From Planobispora rosea (lineage in GTDB: Bacteria > Actinomycetota > Actinomycetes > Streptosporangiales > Streptosporangiaceae), in contig NZ_BMQP01000007.1 in assembly GCF_014648175.1 (NCBI RefSeq), positions 62,001-126,000 of the forward strand: a stretch of 64,000 nt of DNA, read 5' to 3'. Shown in pieces: positions 9,812 through 18,937 of this stretch. The position numbers were made by a program, and so were the translations under genes. The notes under the pieces are model-generated. The model was not told the DNA's origin, ran no database searches, and was given only the letters and a program-made list of their open reading frames with translations. Numbering within the stretch: the first letter of the stretch is position 1; the number at the start of each line of letters is the position of its first letter.

Positions 9812-10324
9812 GCGGACCAGGGTGTCCTGGAGGTAGGTCAGCCAGTCGTAGGTGACGTACGCCGGATAGCGGGGGTCGTCCTCGGCCATCGCGGCGATCT
9901 CGTCGTGGACCTCCTCGTCCACCTCCAGCCGGGTGCCGAGCGCGAGCCGCACGTCGTTCAGCGCCCGCATCCACGCCTGCGCCTGCTCCTGGGTGAGCTC
10001 CACCTCGCCCGGCAGGGCGCTGTCGAGCATGGTCCGCGCGTCGGCCCGCTTGCCCTCGCGCAGGGTCGCCTCGGTGTAGCGGCGGAATTCCGCCGACTGC
10101 TCGTGGTCCTCGTAGGCCGAGGGGAACAGCCGGGCCAGCACCGGATCGGTGGGCTGCTCGGACGGGCCGATGCCGAGGGCGCGCTCCAGCGGGTCGTCGC
10201 CGGTCGGGCCCGGCTCGACCAGTTCGAGGATCTGCGACAGCAGCGACCTCAGGACCGAGATCTCCGCCGCGTCGAAGCGGGCGATCACCCCGCCTCCGGG
10301 CCCCGGCTTGAACCCGCTGCTCAT
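9800..10324 (-). CDS. DUF2017 family protein
   Basis: 174 aa, cytoplasmic, largely helical and acidic. It matches DUF2017 by its opening FKPGPGGGVIARFDAAEISV, the LFPSAYEDHEQSAEFRRYTE motif and the final YDWLTYLQDTLVRALW. It is always found beside clpS in actinobacteria as far as I recall (Rv1332 in M. tuberculosis), which suggests a link to ClpS/N-degron proteolysis, but the function is not known. It lies 79 bp after clpS and is followed closely by mec. Confidence 0.9.
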   Translation of the reverse strand: MSSGFKPGPGGGVIARFDAAEISVLRSLLSQILELVEPGPTGDDPLERALGIGPSEQPTDPVLARLFPSAYEDHEQSAEFRRYTEATLREGKRADARTMLDSALPGEVELTQEQAQAWMRALNDVRLALGTRLEVDEEVHDEIAAMAEDDPRYPAYVTYDWLTYLQDTLVRALW

Positions 10325-10403
10325 CGGCCGCCCACCGGCCCTCGCCCGCCGCTCACCGCGTTCCCTTCGCCGCCGTTCCCGCCACGGTCTCCGCCCCCGG
10401 GGT

Positions 10404-10691
10404 TCACGACTGCTTCTGCACGGTGGCCCACAGGCCGTAGGAGTGCATGATCTGAACGTCGCGCTCCATCTCCTCGCGTGTGCCGCTGGAGACCACGGCC
10501 TTGCCCTTGTGGTGCACGTCGAGCATCAGCTTCTCTGCCTTCTCCCGGGAGTAGCCGAAGACGGTCTGGAAGACATACGTGACATATGACATCAGGTTGA
10601 CCGGATCGTTCCAGACAACGGTCAGCCACGGCAGATCGGGCCGGACATCCATCGATGGACGCTCGACCTCCGTCGGAGCAGTGCTACCCAC
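10404..10691 (-). CDS. clpS: ATP-dependent Clp protease adaptor ClpS
   Basis: 95 aa from GTG at 10691 (GGGGAT just upstream). Delivers N-degron substrates to ClpAP or ClpCP. Signature residues: [20 protein letters not shown], with the Asn-Asp-Pro turn that faces the substrate pocket, then [20 protein letters not shown] and the Glu-rich third helix. Residues 1-25 are the usual unstructured extension. It is divergent from pncB with only about 40 bp between the starts, and is first in the clpS-to-cysM run. Confidence 0.93.
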   Translation of the reverse strand: MGSTAPTEVERPSMDVRPDLPWLTVVWNDPVNLMSYVTYVFQTVFGYSREKAEKLMLDVHHKGKAVVSSGTREEMERDVQIMHSYGLWATVQKQS

Positions 10692-10730
10692 ATCCCCAGT
10701 CTGCCCTACGCCGGGCTTAGTCTTCGACTC

Positions 10731-12020
10731 GTGACGATGACCATGAGCGCGGCGTTGCTGACAGATCACTATGAGCTGACGATGGTGCAGGCCGCGCTGC
10801 GGAGCGGCGCCGCCTCGCGACGGGCGGTGTTCGAGGTGTTCGCCCGGCGGCTCCCCGGGGCCCGGCGGTACGGGGTGGTGGCCGGGACCGGCCGGGTGCT
10901 GGACGCGCTGGAGCGCTTCCGGTTCGGTGAGGAGGAGCTCGCCTTCCTCCGGGACAACCGGGTGGTGGACGACCCCACCCTGGACTTCCTGGCCTCCTAC
11001 CGGTTCTCCGGCCGGGTGTACGGCTACCGCGAGGGCGAGTGCTACTTCCCCGGTTCCCCCATCATGACCGTGGAGGGCACGTTCGCCGAGGCCGTACTCC
11101 TGGAGACGCTGATCCTGTCGATCTTCAACCACGACTGCGCCATCGCCACCGCGGCCTCCCGGATGGTCCACGCCGCCGGGGAGCGGCCCCTCATCGAGAT
11201 GGGCTCGCGGCGCACCCACGAGATGGCCGCGCTGTCCGCCGCCCGCGCCGCCTACCTGGCCGGGTTCGCCGCCACCTCGAACCTGATGGCCGGCCGCGTG
11301 TACGGCCTGCCCACCACGGGGACCGCGGCCCACGCGTTCACGCTCCTGCACGACTCGGAGGAGCAGGCGTTCGAGGCCCAGCTCGCCGCGCTCGGCACGG
11401 GCACCACGCTCCTGGTGGACACCTACGACGTGGCGCAGGCCGTGCGGACCGCGGTGGAGCTCGCCGGACCGGAGCTGGGCGCGGTCCGGCTCGACTCCGG
11501 CGACCTGACCGAGGCGGCCCACGAGGTGCGCGCGCAGCTCGACGCGCTGGGCGCGCACCGTACCCGCATCCTGGTCACCAGCGACCTCGACGAGCACGCC
11601 ATCGCGGCTCTGGCCGCCGCCCCGGTGGACGGCTACGGCGTCGGAACCTCCCTGGTCACCGGTTCGGGCTCACCCACCGCGGCGCTCGTCTACAAGCTCG
11701 TCGCCCGCGAGGACGCCTCCGGCGTCATGCGCCCGGTGGCCAAGAAGTCGGTGGGCAAGCCGAGCCGGGGTGGCCGCAAGGAGGCGTTCCGCGAGCTCGA
11801 CGAGAACGGTACGGCGGTCGCCGAGCTGGTCCTCACCTCCGGTACCGCCCCGGACGGGGCCCGCCCGCTCCAGGCCGAGCTGGTCCGCGACGGCGAGATC
11901 GTGGGACGGGAGAGCCTGGCCGACGCCCGCGCCCGGCACCGCCGCGCCTTCGCGGAGCTCCCGGCCGTCGCCCACCAGCTCTCCCGGGGCGACGTGGCGC
12001 TGCCGACCGTGTTTGACTGA
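10731..12020 (+). CDS. pncB: Nicotinate phosphoribosyltransferase
   Basis: 429 aa. Makes nicotinate mononucleotide from nicotinate and PRPP in NAD salvage. Seen: [18 protein letters not shown], the [19 protein letters not shown] segment, [20 protein letters not shown] with the catalytic-loop His, [20 protein letters not shown], and the [16 protein letters not shown] phosphate site. The GTG/ATG starts at 10731 or 10737 are very close to the divergent clpS, so the mRNA is probably leaderless or short-leadered. pncA follows by 4 bp, making a salvage operon. The same divergent pncB/clpS pair occurs in mycobacteria. Confidence 0.95.
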   Translation: MTMTMSAALLTDHYELTMVQAALRSGAASRRAVFEVFARRLPGARRYGVVAGTGRVLDALERFRFGEEELAFLRDNRVVDDPTLDFLASYRFSGRVYGYREGECYFPGSPIMTVEGTFAEAVLLETLILSIFNHDCAIATAASRMVHAAGERPLIEMGSRRTHEMAALSAARAAYLAGFAATSNLMAGRVYGLPTTGTAAHAFTLLHDSEEQAFEAQLAALGTGTTLLVDTYDVAQAVRTAVELAGPELGAVRLDSGDLTEAAHEVRAQLDALGAHRTRILVTSDLDEHAIAALAAAPVDGYGVGTSLVTGSGSPTAALVYKLVAREDASGVMRPVAKKSVGKPSRGGRKEAFRELDENGTAVAELVLTSGTAPDGARPLQAELVRDGEIVGRESLADARARHRRAFAELPAVAHQLSRGDVALPTVFD

Positions 12021-12024
12021 GCCC

Positions 12025-12594
12025 ATGGCAACCGCGCTGATCATCGTCGATGTCCAGAACGACTTCTGCGAGGGCGGCAGCCTCGCGGTGAACGGCGGCG
12101 CCGAGGTCGCCGCCGCGATCTCCCGGCACGTCGCCTCGCACGGGTACGACCACGTCGTGGCCACCCGTGACTACCACATCGATCCCGGCGACCACTTCGC
12201 CGCTGAACCCGACTTCGTGCTCTCCTGGCCCGCGCACTGCGTGGCCGGGACCCCCGGCGCCGAGTTCCACCCCGCCTTCGACACCGGCCGCGTCGAGGAG
12301 GTGTTCAGCAAGGGCGCCCACTCGGCCGCCTACAGCGGCTTCGAGGGCTCCTCCCCCGACGGGACCGGCCTGGGCGAATGGCTCGCCGCGCGGGGGGTGC
12401 ACGCCGTGGACGTCGTCGGCATCGCCACCGACCACTGTGTGCGCGCCACCGCGCTGGACGCGGTCCAGAACGGCCTGGCCGTCCGGGTGCCGCTGGACCT
12501 GACGGCCGGTGTCGCCCGCGAGACCACCGAGGCGGCCCTCGCCGAGCTCGACTCCGCCGGGGTCGTCCTGGCCGGCGCCCCGGTCGTCCGTTGA
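12025..12594 (+). CDS. pncA: Nicotinamidase (isochorismatase fold)
   Basis: 189 aa from ATG at 12025. Hydrolyses nicotinamide to nicotinate, feeding PncB just upstream. The Asp of the catalytic triad is in IIVDVQNDFCEGG and the Lys in VFSKGAHSAAYSGFEG. The Cys is in GIATDHCVRATALDA, and the metal site is in TRDYHIDPGDHF with CVAGTPGAEFHP following. All key residues are present. The gene ends in a 24-bp tandem repeat that contains the stop codon. Confidence 0.95.
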   Translation: MATALIIVDVQNDFCEGGSLAVNGGAEVAAAISRHVASHGYDHVVATRDYHIDPGDHFAAEPDFVLSWPAHCVAGTPGAEFHPAFDTGRVEEVFSKGAHSAAYSGFEGSSPDGTGLGEWLAARGVHAVDVVGIATDHCVRATALDAVQNGLAVRVPLDLTAGVARETTEAALAELDSAGVVLAGAPVVR

Positions 12595-12629
12595 GGGTGT
12601 CTCCCGGTCGTCCGTCGAGGATGTCTCCC
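12582..12629. repeat. 24-bp tandem repeat at the pncA stop
   Basis: 12582-12605 and 12606-12629 are copies of a 24-bp unit starting GGTCGTCCGT and ending TGTCTCCC, with a partial third copy beyond. The first contains the pncA TGA (12592-12594); in the second it has become CGA. Confidence 0.8.
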
Positions 12630-12756
12630 GGACCTCCGCCGCGCCGATCGCGGCGGCACGGAGGATCCGCGGGGCACGCCCGCCCCCGGGCCGGGTATCC
12701 GATCGGCCAGCCGCCGTCAATCAAGCGGCAAACGGGGCCACCGCGCGTCGCGACCG

Positions 12757-12788
12757 GAGTATGACGGACAGTCGACATCCTCATACTC
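12757..12788. promoter_or_regulatory. Inverted repeat upstream of the 12.8-kb membrane protein
   Basis: GAGTATGA (12757-12764) and TCATACTC (12781-12788) are perfect 8-bp arms with a 16-bp spacer containing GTCGAC near the centre. It ends 14 bp before the ATG at 12803. It is a candidate operator or a 5'-UTR hairpin; no regulator gene lies beside it. Confidence 0.45.
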
Positions 12789-12802
12789 GCGGTGGTGACC
12801 CC

Positions 12803-13387
12803 ATGCTCCTGCTCGGCGTCCTGTGGTTGGTCCTGGCCCCTGCGTGCCTGTGGTTCCTGGTCCGGGGCCGCGGCCTGACCCGGGCGGGCGCGCTGCTCGC
12901 GCTCACGGGGCTGGAGGCGGCCACGATCTGGCTCGACGCCGGAGCCCGGCCCCGGACGCCGCTCGCCCAGCCCGCGCCGGGCTCCGCGGGCTCCACGGAC
13001 CCCATCGGCTCCGGGGACTCCATCGGCTCCATGGGCTCCGCGCCGTTCACCGGGACGGCGGTCCCCTGCCTCGGCCGGCCTCCCGTTCCCGAGCGGGCGG
13101 AGCTGATCACGCGCGAGAACGGGGTCCGGGCCGTGACCCTCTCCTGGACGGCCGCGCCGGACGAGTGCGCGACCGCGAGCGTCGTCCTCCGCCACCGGAA
13201 CCACCGGATCAAGGTGTGGTTGTCCGGAGGGCCGGACGGTCCCCCGTCCCCCGGTGCCCGCACGGTCCCGGTGACCGTGTCGGACGGAGTGGCGTCCGCG
13301 CGGGTCCGCATCGCCCCGCCGCTGCCCGGCGGGGCCGGTCTCACCACCGTCGACGGCCGCACCGGCCGCCCCATCGCCCTGCGCTGA
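12803..13387 (+). CDS. Small membrane-anchored protein of unknown function
   Basis: 194 aa from ATG at 12803, with GGTGGTGA upstream. The frame is open further 5', but that part is Arg/Ser/Pro-rich and does not look coding. N-terminal hydrophobic segment LLGVLWLVLAPACLWFLV, then a second mild one (GALLALTGLEAATIWLDA). A Gly/Ser-rich linker and a ~110-residue extracytoplasmic domain (ELITRENGVRAVTLSWTAAP) follow. Two cysteines (AVPCLGRP and PDECATA) could form a disulfide. I do not recognise the family. It is convergent with the helicase gene. Confidence 0.6.
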   Translation: MLLLGVLWLVLAPACLWFLVRGRGLTRAGALLALTGLEAATIWLDAGARPRTPLAQPAPGSAGSTDPIGSGDSIGSMGSAPFTGTAVPCLGRPPVPERAELITRENGVRAVTLSWTAAPDECATASVVLRHRNHRIKVWLSGGPDGPPSPGARTVPVTVSDGVASARVRIAPPLPGGAGLTTVDGRTGRPIALR

Positions 13388-13409
13388 CCCGTCGCCCTGC
13401 GCTGACCCG
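13374..13409. repeat. 18-bp tandem repeat at the stop of the 12.8-kb gene
   Basis: TCGCCCTGCGCTGACCCG at 13374-13391 and again at 13392-13409. The first copy holds the real TGA (13385-13387); the second gives another in-frame TGA 18 bases on. It fills most of the gap to the convergent helicase stop. Confidence 0.85.
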
Positions 13410-13415
13410 GCCCGG

Positions 13416-15167
13416 TCAGCGGGAGCGCTGGGTGGCCCAGGCCCGGATCTTGTCGATCCGCTCCTGGACCTGCTCGGCGGTGGCCTGCGCGATGGCGGGG
13501 CCGCCGCAGGCGCGGCGGAGCTCGGCGTGGATGACGCCGTGCGGCTGGCCGGTGCGGTGGTTCCACGCGCCGACCAGGCCGTTGAGCTCCCGGCGGAGGT
13601 TGGCGAGCTGCTCGTGCGGGGCGAGCCGGGACTCCCCGGGCTCGGGCGCCTTCCGTTTGGCCTTGAGCTGCTCGGACTGGCGCTTGCTCAGCAGGGTCCG
13701 GACCTGGTCGGGCTCCAGCAGGCCGGGCAGGCCGAGGAAGTCCTCCTCCTCCGGTGAGCCGGGCTCGGCCGCGGCGCCGAACTCGCCGCCGTCGAACAGC
13801 ACCCGGTCGAAGGTCGCGACCGCCTCCAGGGTCTCGAACGGCAGCTCGTCGCCGACGACGTCCGGGTTGTCCTTCTTCCGGTTGGCGTCCTCGACGAGGA
13901 AGTCGTCGAGCCCCTCCTCGGGCAGCTTGCGGTCGAGCACGTGGTCGCGCTCGGCCTCCATCTCCCCGGCCAGGCCCATCAGGTTGGGCACGGACGGCAG
14001 GAACACCGAGGCGAACTCGCCGCGCTTGCGGGCCCGGACGAAGCGGCCGACGGCCTGGGCGAAGAACAGCGGCGTCGAGGTGCTCGTGGCGTAGACCCCG
14101 ACGGCCAGGCGGGGGATGTCGACGCCCTCGGAGACCATCCGGACCGCGACCAGCCAGCGGTCCTGCGAGGCCGAGAACTGCTTGATCTTCTTGGACGCCT
14201 CGGGGTCGTCGGAGAGCACGACCGTGGCGCCCTCCCCGGTGATCGCCCGCAGGTGCCGGGCGTAGGCGCGGGCCGTCTCATGGTCGGTGGCGATCACCAG
14301 GCCGCCCGCGTCGGGCACGCCCTTGCGCACCTCCGACAGGCGTCGGTCGGCCGCGTGCAGCACCTGCCGGATCCAGTCGCCCTTGGGATCGAGCGCGGCC
14401 TTCCACGCCTGGCCGAGCTGGTCCTTGGTGAGCGGGGTGCCGAGTGTCGCGGCGATCTCGTCCCCGGCGCGCGTCCGCCAGCGCATCTCACCGGCGTAGG
14501 CCAGGAAGATGACCGGCCGGACGACGCCGTCGGCCAGCGCCGGGCCGTACCCGTAGGAGTAGTCGGAGACGCTGCGCCGCACGCCCTCGCCGTCCTCGGC
14601 GTAGGTCACGAACGGGATCGGGTTGACGTCGGACCGGAACGGCGTGCCGGTCAGCGCCAGGCGCCGGGCGGCGGGCTCGAACGCCTCCCGCACGCCGTCG
14701 CCCCACGCCTTGGCGTCGCCCGCGTGGTGGATCTCGTCGAAGATGATGAGCGTCTTGCGCGCCTCGGTGCGGGCGCGGTGCAGCGCCGGGTGCATCGAGA
14801 CCTGGGCGTAGGTGACCGCCACGCCGATGTAGTCGCGCGAGGTCGCGCCCTGGCTGTTCTTGAACTCGGGGTCGATCGGGATGCCGACCCGGCCCGCGGC
14901 GTCCGCCCATTGCCGCTTGAGGTGCTCGGTGGGGGTCACGACGGTCACCGCCCGGACGACCCCCCGGGACAGCAGGTCGCTCGCGATCCGCAGCGCGAAG
15001 GTCGTCTTGCCCGCGCCCGGCGTGGCGACCGCGAGGAAGTCGCGGGGCTCGCGCCTGCAGTAGAGGTCGAAGGCCTCCTGCTGCCACGCGCGCAGCTTCG
15101 GGGCGGTGCCCCAGGCGGCCCTGTCGGGGTAGGAGGGCGACAGGTGGGACGCGGCGGAAGTGCTCAC
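13416..15167 (-). CDS. DEAD/DEAH-box (SF2) helicase
   Basis: 583 aa from GTG at 15167 with GGAGGGA upstream. Domain 1 has Walker A ATPGAGKTTFALRIA, the DEIHHAGD box and LALTGTPFRSD (motif III). Domain 2 has MVSEGVDIPRLAVGVYAT and FFAQAVGRFVRAR (motif VI). A C-terminal ~130-residue region with KRQSEQLKAKRKAPEPGES and a helical end follows. The organisation resembles the UvrB/RecG-like restriction-type SF2 helicases found singly in actinobacteria. No methylase, nuclease or other defence gene is beside it, so a housekeeping role in DNA repair is as likely as defence. It is a monocistronic minus-strand gene. Confidence 0.85.
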   Translation of the reverse strand: MSTSAASHLSPSYPDRAAWGTAPKLRAWQQEAFDLYCRREPRDFLAVATPGAGKTTFALRIASDLLSRGVVRAVTVVTPTEHLKRQWADAAGRVGIPIDPEFKNSQGATSRDYIGVAVTYAQVSMHPALHRARTEARKTLIIFDEIHHAGDAKAWGDGVREAFEPAARRLALTGTPFRSDVNPIPFVTYAEDGEGVRRSVSDYSYGYGPALADGVVRPVIFLAYAGEMRWRTRAGDEIAATLGTPLTKDQLGQAWKAALDPKGDWIRQVLHAADRRLSEVRKGVPDAGGLVIATDHETARAYARHLRAITGEGATVVLSDDPEASKKIKQFSASQDRWLVAVRMVSEGVDIPRLAVGVYATSTSTPLFFAQAVGRFVRARKRGEFASVFLPSVPNLMGLAGEMEAERDHVLDRKLPEEGLDDFLVEDANRKKDNPDVVGDELPFETLEAVATFDRVLFDGGEFGAAAEPGSPEEEDFLGLPGLLEPDQVRTLLSKRQSEQLKAKRKAPEPGESRLAPHEQLANLRRELNGLVGAWNHRTGQPHGVIHAELRRACGGPAIAQATAEQVQERIDKIRAWATQRSR

Positions 15168-15398
15168 CCGTCCCTCCTCGCCCGACGACCCGTCGAGGCC
15201 TTCACGGCACCGCTGTGTCTGATGGCTCGCTCGCTTCGCTCACTCACAATTGCTCCAGCGTAATCGCCGACACCGACAAGACGTGCCGATCATGCGAGAT
15301 CTCCGTCAAGGCGGCCGCTCCGGATCGGGGGCCTCCCGGTGCCGTACGACGGCCCGCCGCACGGCACCGGCGTCGCCGCCCGTCCCGCCGCGCCGCCG

Positions 15399-16121
15399 TC
15401 ACTCCCGGCGGATCCCCGCGATCACCTGGTCGATCTCCCCGCGCACCCGCGGATCGTCCGACTCGGCCACCGCGACCACGACGACCGGGTCCCCGCCCGG
15501 CCCGGTGAGAAGCACCACACGCAGATAGGCCGGGCGGTTCACCACGTCGCGGTACTCCGCCCGGAGGGTACGGCTGTGCCCGGTCCACCCGCCCGCGGCG
15601 ACCGCCCGGTCGTCCTCGACCTCCACCTCGTCGCCGTGCAGCAGCAGCCTGCTGTACAGGTCGGCGAGCCCGGTCACGGCCTCACGCGGGTCGGCGGCCT
15701 CACGCGGGTCGGCGGCCGGTTCTCCGGGCCTGACCATCACCGTCACGTCCCGGCCGTTCCCCGCCGCCGAGGTGAACCCGGTGACCGGGGGCAGCGCGCC
15801 CTGCCGCCATCCGGCGGGCAGGGGGTAGCCGACGCCCGCGGCCGGGTCGGCCACGCGGGCGGGCGGAGGGGGTGCGGACACCACCCGGACCACCAGGAGG
15901 ACGGCGCCCGCGACGGCCCCGGCGCACACCGCCAGGGCGAGCAGGCCGAGCAGGGGACGGCGGAGACCGCGGGGGATCCGGTGCCGGGAGGGAGCGGCGG
16001 GTGTGCCGTACCAGCGGGCCGAGGGAGGCAGGTCCTCCTCGGCGGGCGACGCGGGCCGCCCCGCCCGCCCGGCCCATCCGGGGGCCGCGGGCGGCCGTGC
16101 CCGGGGCGGGGGTTCGTCCAC
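15399..16121 (-). CDS. Pro-rich single-pass membrane protein, unknown function
   Basis: 240 aa from GTG at 16121 (GGAGG upstream). Residues 1-55 are Pro/Arg/Ala-rich and cytoplasmic. A transmembrane helix (LLGLLALAVCAGAVAGAVLL) follows, then an external domain of ~150 aa with GVGYPLPAGWRQGALPPVTG and VIAGIRRE at the end. The opening of the external part (a Tyr-Pro-Leu-Pro-x-Gly-Trp type motif) resembles actinobacterial cell-envelope proteins that start with a fold of this kind. A short PADPREAADPREA duplication is visible. Function unknown. It is alone between the helicase and the MFS gene. Confidence 0.65.
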   Translation of the reverse strand: MDEPPPRARPPAAPGWAGRAGRPASPAEEDLPPSARWYGTPAAPSRHRIPRGLRRPLLGLLALAVCAGAVAGAVLLVVRVVSAPPPPARVADPAAGVGYPLPAGWRQGALPPVTGFTSAAGNGRDVTVMVRPGEPAADPREAADPREAVTGLADLYSRLLLHGDEVEVEDDRAVAAGGWTGHSRTLRAEYRDVVNRPAYLRVVLLTGPGGDPVVVVAVAESDDPRVRGEIDQVIAGIRRE

Positions 16122-16222
16122 GGGGCCTCCTCCCGGCGGTCACGGCCTTCCCGTCCTACCATGACTCCGCGGGGGCGATCCGGCCATAGGCGATCATCGG
16201 TATGGGCGGACGGCCGGCCCGG

Positions 16223-17611
16223 TCAGGAGACGTCCCGCATCCGGCCCGCGACGACCATCCCGAGCACCCCCACGGCCGCCGTCATGGCGACGATCGCGGT
16301 GTAGCCGGTGGCGATGTCGTCATGGCCGATCAGGTTGACCAGCACGCCGCCGAAGCCGATGGTCAGCGAGCTGCCCAGGGTGTCGATGACCTGGAGCGCC
16401 GCGGAGTTCGCGCCCTGTTCGTCGTCGGGCGACTGGCGCATCGTGGTGATGCTCACGCTCGGCATGCCGACGCCCATGCCGAGCCCGGCGACCATCCAGG
16501 CGGGAGCCATGATCCATCCGGTCATCCCTGGGACGAACGCGAGCAGGGTCAGCAGGATGCCCGCGGTGACCGCGGCGGCGCCGAACCGTACCAGCCTGGA
16601 GCGGTCCCAGTCATGACGCGCCTGCAGGTAGGAGCCGCTGCTCCAGCCCAGGGCGCCGACGGTGAGCGCGACCCCCGCCTTGGTGAGGTCGAAGCCGAAC
16701 TCCTCCTGGAGCACCAGCGGGATGAAGGCGTTGACCCCGAAGAAGGCCCCGCCCAGGACTCCGCGCATCATGACCGTGGTGGGCAGGCCCCGCCCGAAGC
16801 GCAGCGCCCTCGGCGGCAGCAGCCGGGGCAGCCCGGCGGCCAGTACGGCCAGCCCCGCCGCGGTCGTGATCCCGCCGGACACCGGGTGGGTGTGCAGCCG
16901 GTCGGCCCCGTAGAGCAGTACCGCGGCGCCGACCGCCGCCCCCAGCGCCGCCAGGGTCATCGGCACCGGCCTGGAGCGGGGCCCGGTGCCGGGGACGGGC
17001 GCCTCGCCCTCGCCGCCGCGCAGCGCGGGCAGCAGCATCACCAGGGCGGGGATCACCAGCGGGACGATTCCGTAGAAGACCCAGCGCCAGCCGACCGTCT
17101 CGGCGATGAACCCGCCGACACCGGGTCCGATCAACGCGGGCAGCACCCAGGCGGCCGAGAGCGCGGCGAAGATCTTGGGTCTGGCGTCGGGGGCGTAGAC
17201 CCGGGCGATCATGACGTAGATCGCGACGATGGCGAACCCGCCGCCCAGCCCCTGGACGGCCCGGGAGGCGATGAACACCTCCTTGGACCAGGCCGCGCCC
17301 GCCAGCGCCATGCCCGCCGTGAACAGGCCCACGCCGAGCAGGAACGGCACCGCGTGCCCCCGCCGGTCGGACCAGAGCCCGGCGGCCACGTTGGCGAACA
17401 GCCCGGCGATCAGGAACGCCGAGAAGCTCATGCCGTACAGGTTGAGCGCTTTGAGATCCGCGGAGGCCGCGGGCATGACCGCACCGATGGACATGCCCTC
17501 GAAGGCGATCAGAGTGACGACCAGCAGGATGCCGAGTGAGGCCGTCCGGTAGCGAGGGCCGAAGATCCGGGGAGGTCGGTATGGAGCGTCAAGCGTCTTC
17601 GGTGCTGTCAC
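16223..17611 (-). CDS. MFS exporter, 12-14 helices
   Basis: 462 aa. Major facilitator family. The first helices start near TASLGILLVVTLIAFEGMSI and the loop FANVAAGLWSDRRGHAVPFL carries the motif A-like G-x-x-x-D-R-x-G-R/H signature. Many further hydrophobic segments reach the end VGVLGMVVAGRMRDVS. The GTG at 17611 overlaps the stop of the metalloprotease gene as GTGA, so it is translationally coupled to it. Drug or metabolite export is likely; substrate unknown. Confidence 0.88.
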   Translation of the reverse strand: MTAPKTLDAPYRPPRIFGPRYRTASLGILLVVTLIAFEGMSIGAVMPAASADLKALNLYGMSFSAFLIAGLFANVAAGLWSDRRGHAVPFLLGVGLFTAGMALAGAAWSKEVFIASRAVQGLGGGFAIVAIYVMIARVYAPDARPKIFAALSAAWVLPALIGPGVGGFIAETVGWRWVFYGIVPLVIPALVMLLPALRGGEGEAPVPGTGPRSRPVPMTLAALGAAVGAAVLLYGADRLHTHPVSGGITTAAGLAVLAAGLPRLLPPRALRFGRGLPTTVMMRGVLGGAFFGVNAFIPLVLQEEFGFDLTKAGVALTVGALGWSSGSYLQARHDWDRSRLVRFGAAAVTAGILLTLLAFVPGMTGWIMAPAWMVAGLGMGVGMPSVSITTMRQSPDDEQGANSAALQVIDTLGSSLTIGFGGVLVNLIGHDDIATGYTAIVAMTAAVGVLGMVVAGRMRDVS

Positions 17612-18588
17612 CTGTCAAGGGTAATGTCCGTATTCGTCTCCCGGTACACGGCCCAGGCCTCTCGCATGCGCAGTGACTGCCCCGCGGTGAACTCCGACAT
17701 ACAGGCGTCGGCGGAGTAGTCCATGAAGTTGTGGATCGGATCCCTGCCGTTCCCGGGGCAGGTGTCCTTTCCCGCCGGGCAGCCCTGGGTGGGGTGCGCC
17801 TCGGGCGGGGTGTCGGCGACCGCGTCCCCGGGCTCCAGGCAGCCGTTCTCGAAGGTGTGCAGCAGGCCGAGCCAGTGGCCGATCTCGTGGACCCCGGTGT
17901 AGCCCCGGTCGAAGTCGCGCAGCGAACCGCCCGGCAGGCTGCGCCAGTCGACGACCACGCCGTCCAGCACGGGGTCGTCGGCGTACTGGTGCGGGTAGGT
18001 GGAGTAGCCGAGTACCAGCCTGCCGAGCTGGGCGACGTAGAGGTTGAGCGTCTCGGCGCCGCCCCGGCGCATCTGCTTCATCGCCCGCTCGTGGGAGAGC
18101 GGGTCGCGGAACCAGGCCGGATTCTCCGTCCTGGTCAGGCCGGCGAGCCGGAAGCGGATGCCGGTGTCGGCGCCTCCGGTCCGTCCGCCGTAGGCGGCGT
18201 CGAGCACGGCCAGCTGCTCGCGCACGGCGCTGTCGGAGGCGCCCCGGGGGCCATCGGTGATCACATGTACCCAGGTGGGGATGGTGAGCGGCGCCCGGTC
18301 CGCCAGGCGCAGCGCCGGCCTGCGCGCGTCCAGGTCGGCGATCAGCTCGGCGACCTGCGCGGGTCCGGGCGCGTGCGGCTCGGGACCCCGGCCCGGCCCC
18401 CGGCCCGCGATCCGCGCGGCCTGCGGGCACTCACCGGAAACGGCGGAGGCCGCCTTCGGGGCCGGTACGGACGGCGAGGCGGACGCGACGTCCGAGGTGT
18501 GCGACGCGCCCACCGACGACAGGCATGACGAGACCATGGCAGTTGAGACCACGGCAGCCGAGACCGCGGCGAACGGGCGCGCGAACAT
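17608..18588 (-). CDS. Secreted lipoprotein metallopeptidase, M43 (pappalysin-like) type
   Basis: 326 aa from ATG at 18588 (GGGGGA upstream). The N-terminus has a signal peptide with lipobox Val-Ser-Ser-Cys22, so it is probably anchored outside the membrane. The catalytic zinc motif is VHEIGHWLGLLHTFENGC (HExxHxxGxxH). Then comes the Cys-rich stretch DTPPEAHPTQGCPAGKDTC and the Met-turn HNFMDYSADAC, all hallmarks of M43 metalloproteases. Conserved WYG/QADD-type segments (VLDGVVVDWRSLPGG) are also present. It is coupled by GTGA to the MFS gene downstream. Substrate is unknown. Confidence 0.88.
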   Translation of the reverse strand: MFARPFAAVSAAVVSTAMVSSCLSSVGASHTSDVASASPSVPAPKAASAVSGECPQAARIAGRGPGRGPEPHAPGPAQVAELIADLDARRPALRLADRAPLTIPTWVHVITDGPRGASDSAVREQLAVLDAAYGGRTGGADTGIRFRLAGLTRTENPAWFRDPLSHERAMKQMRRGGAETLNLYVAQLGRLVLGYSTYPHQYADDPVLDGVVVDWRSLPGGSLRDFDRGYTGVHEIGHWLGLLHTFENGCLEPGDAVADTPPEAHPTQGCPAGKDTCPGNGRDPIHNFMDYSADACMSEFTAGQSLRMREAWAVYRETNTDITLDR

Positions 18589-18685
18589 GAATCCCCCGAT
18601 AAATCACCCGGCCCGGCCGGATGCCGCCCTTCAGCGACATCCCGACCGTAACCTCATCGGCGGCAATCAACCGGGAGCAACACAC

Positions 18686-18937
18686 TCACTCCTTGTCGTC
18701 GTCTCCACCCTTCGGCAGCCCCTCGTAGATCTCCTTGCACTCGGGGCACACCGGGAACTTCTGCGGGTCCCGGTTCGGCACCCAGACCTTGCCGCAGAGT
18801 GCGCGCACCGGCGTCCCGGTGAGCGCGCTCTCCATGATCTTGTTCTTCTCGACGTAGTGGGCGAACCGCTCGTGATCGCCGTCGCCGTGCGACAGGTTCG
18901 GCCGGACGTCGCTCTCAGGAAGGATCTTCGTGCTCAC
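18686..18937 (-). CDS. DUF3039 protein with zinc-ribbon-like cysteines
   Basis: 83 aa. The family is common in actinobacteria and uncharacterised. Seen: MSTKILPESDVRPNLSHGDG, ERFAHYVEKNKIMESALTG, then RALCGKVWVPNRDPQKFPVC with the CPEC pair. The Cys residues (LCGK ... VCPEC) look like a small zinc-binding site. The tail is acidic (GGDDDKE). It lies between the DHA2 exporter and the metalloprotease, all on the minus strand, but a terminator-like hairpin upstream suggests its own transcript. Confidence 0.85.
   Translation of the reverse strand: MSTKILPESDVRPNLSHGDGDHERFAHYVEKNKIMESALTGTPVRALCGKVWVPNRDPQKFPVCPECKEIYEGLPKGGDDDKE

Noticed and set aside
12509..12802. N-terminal extension of the 12.8-kb membrane protein back to 12509
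   Set aside because: The extension is Arg/Ser/Pro-rich, overlaps the pncA end, and the ATG at 12803 has a ribosome site followed by a clear hydrophobic helix.
13416..15167. Helicase as part of a defence island
   Set aside because: No methylase, nuclease, phage-type or toxin gene is adjacent; it looks like a stand-alone SF2 helicase.
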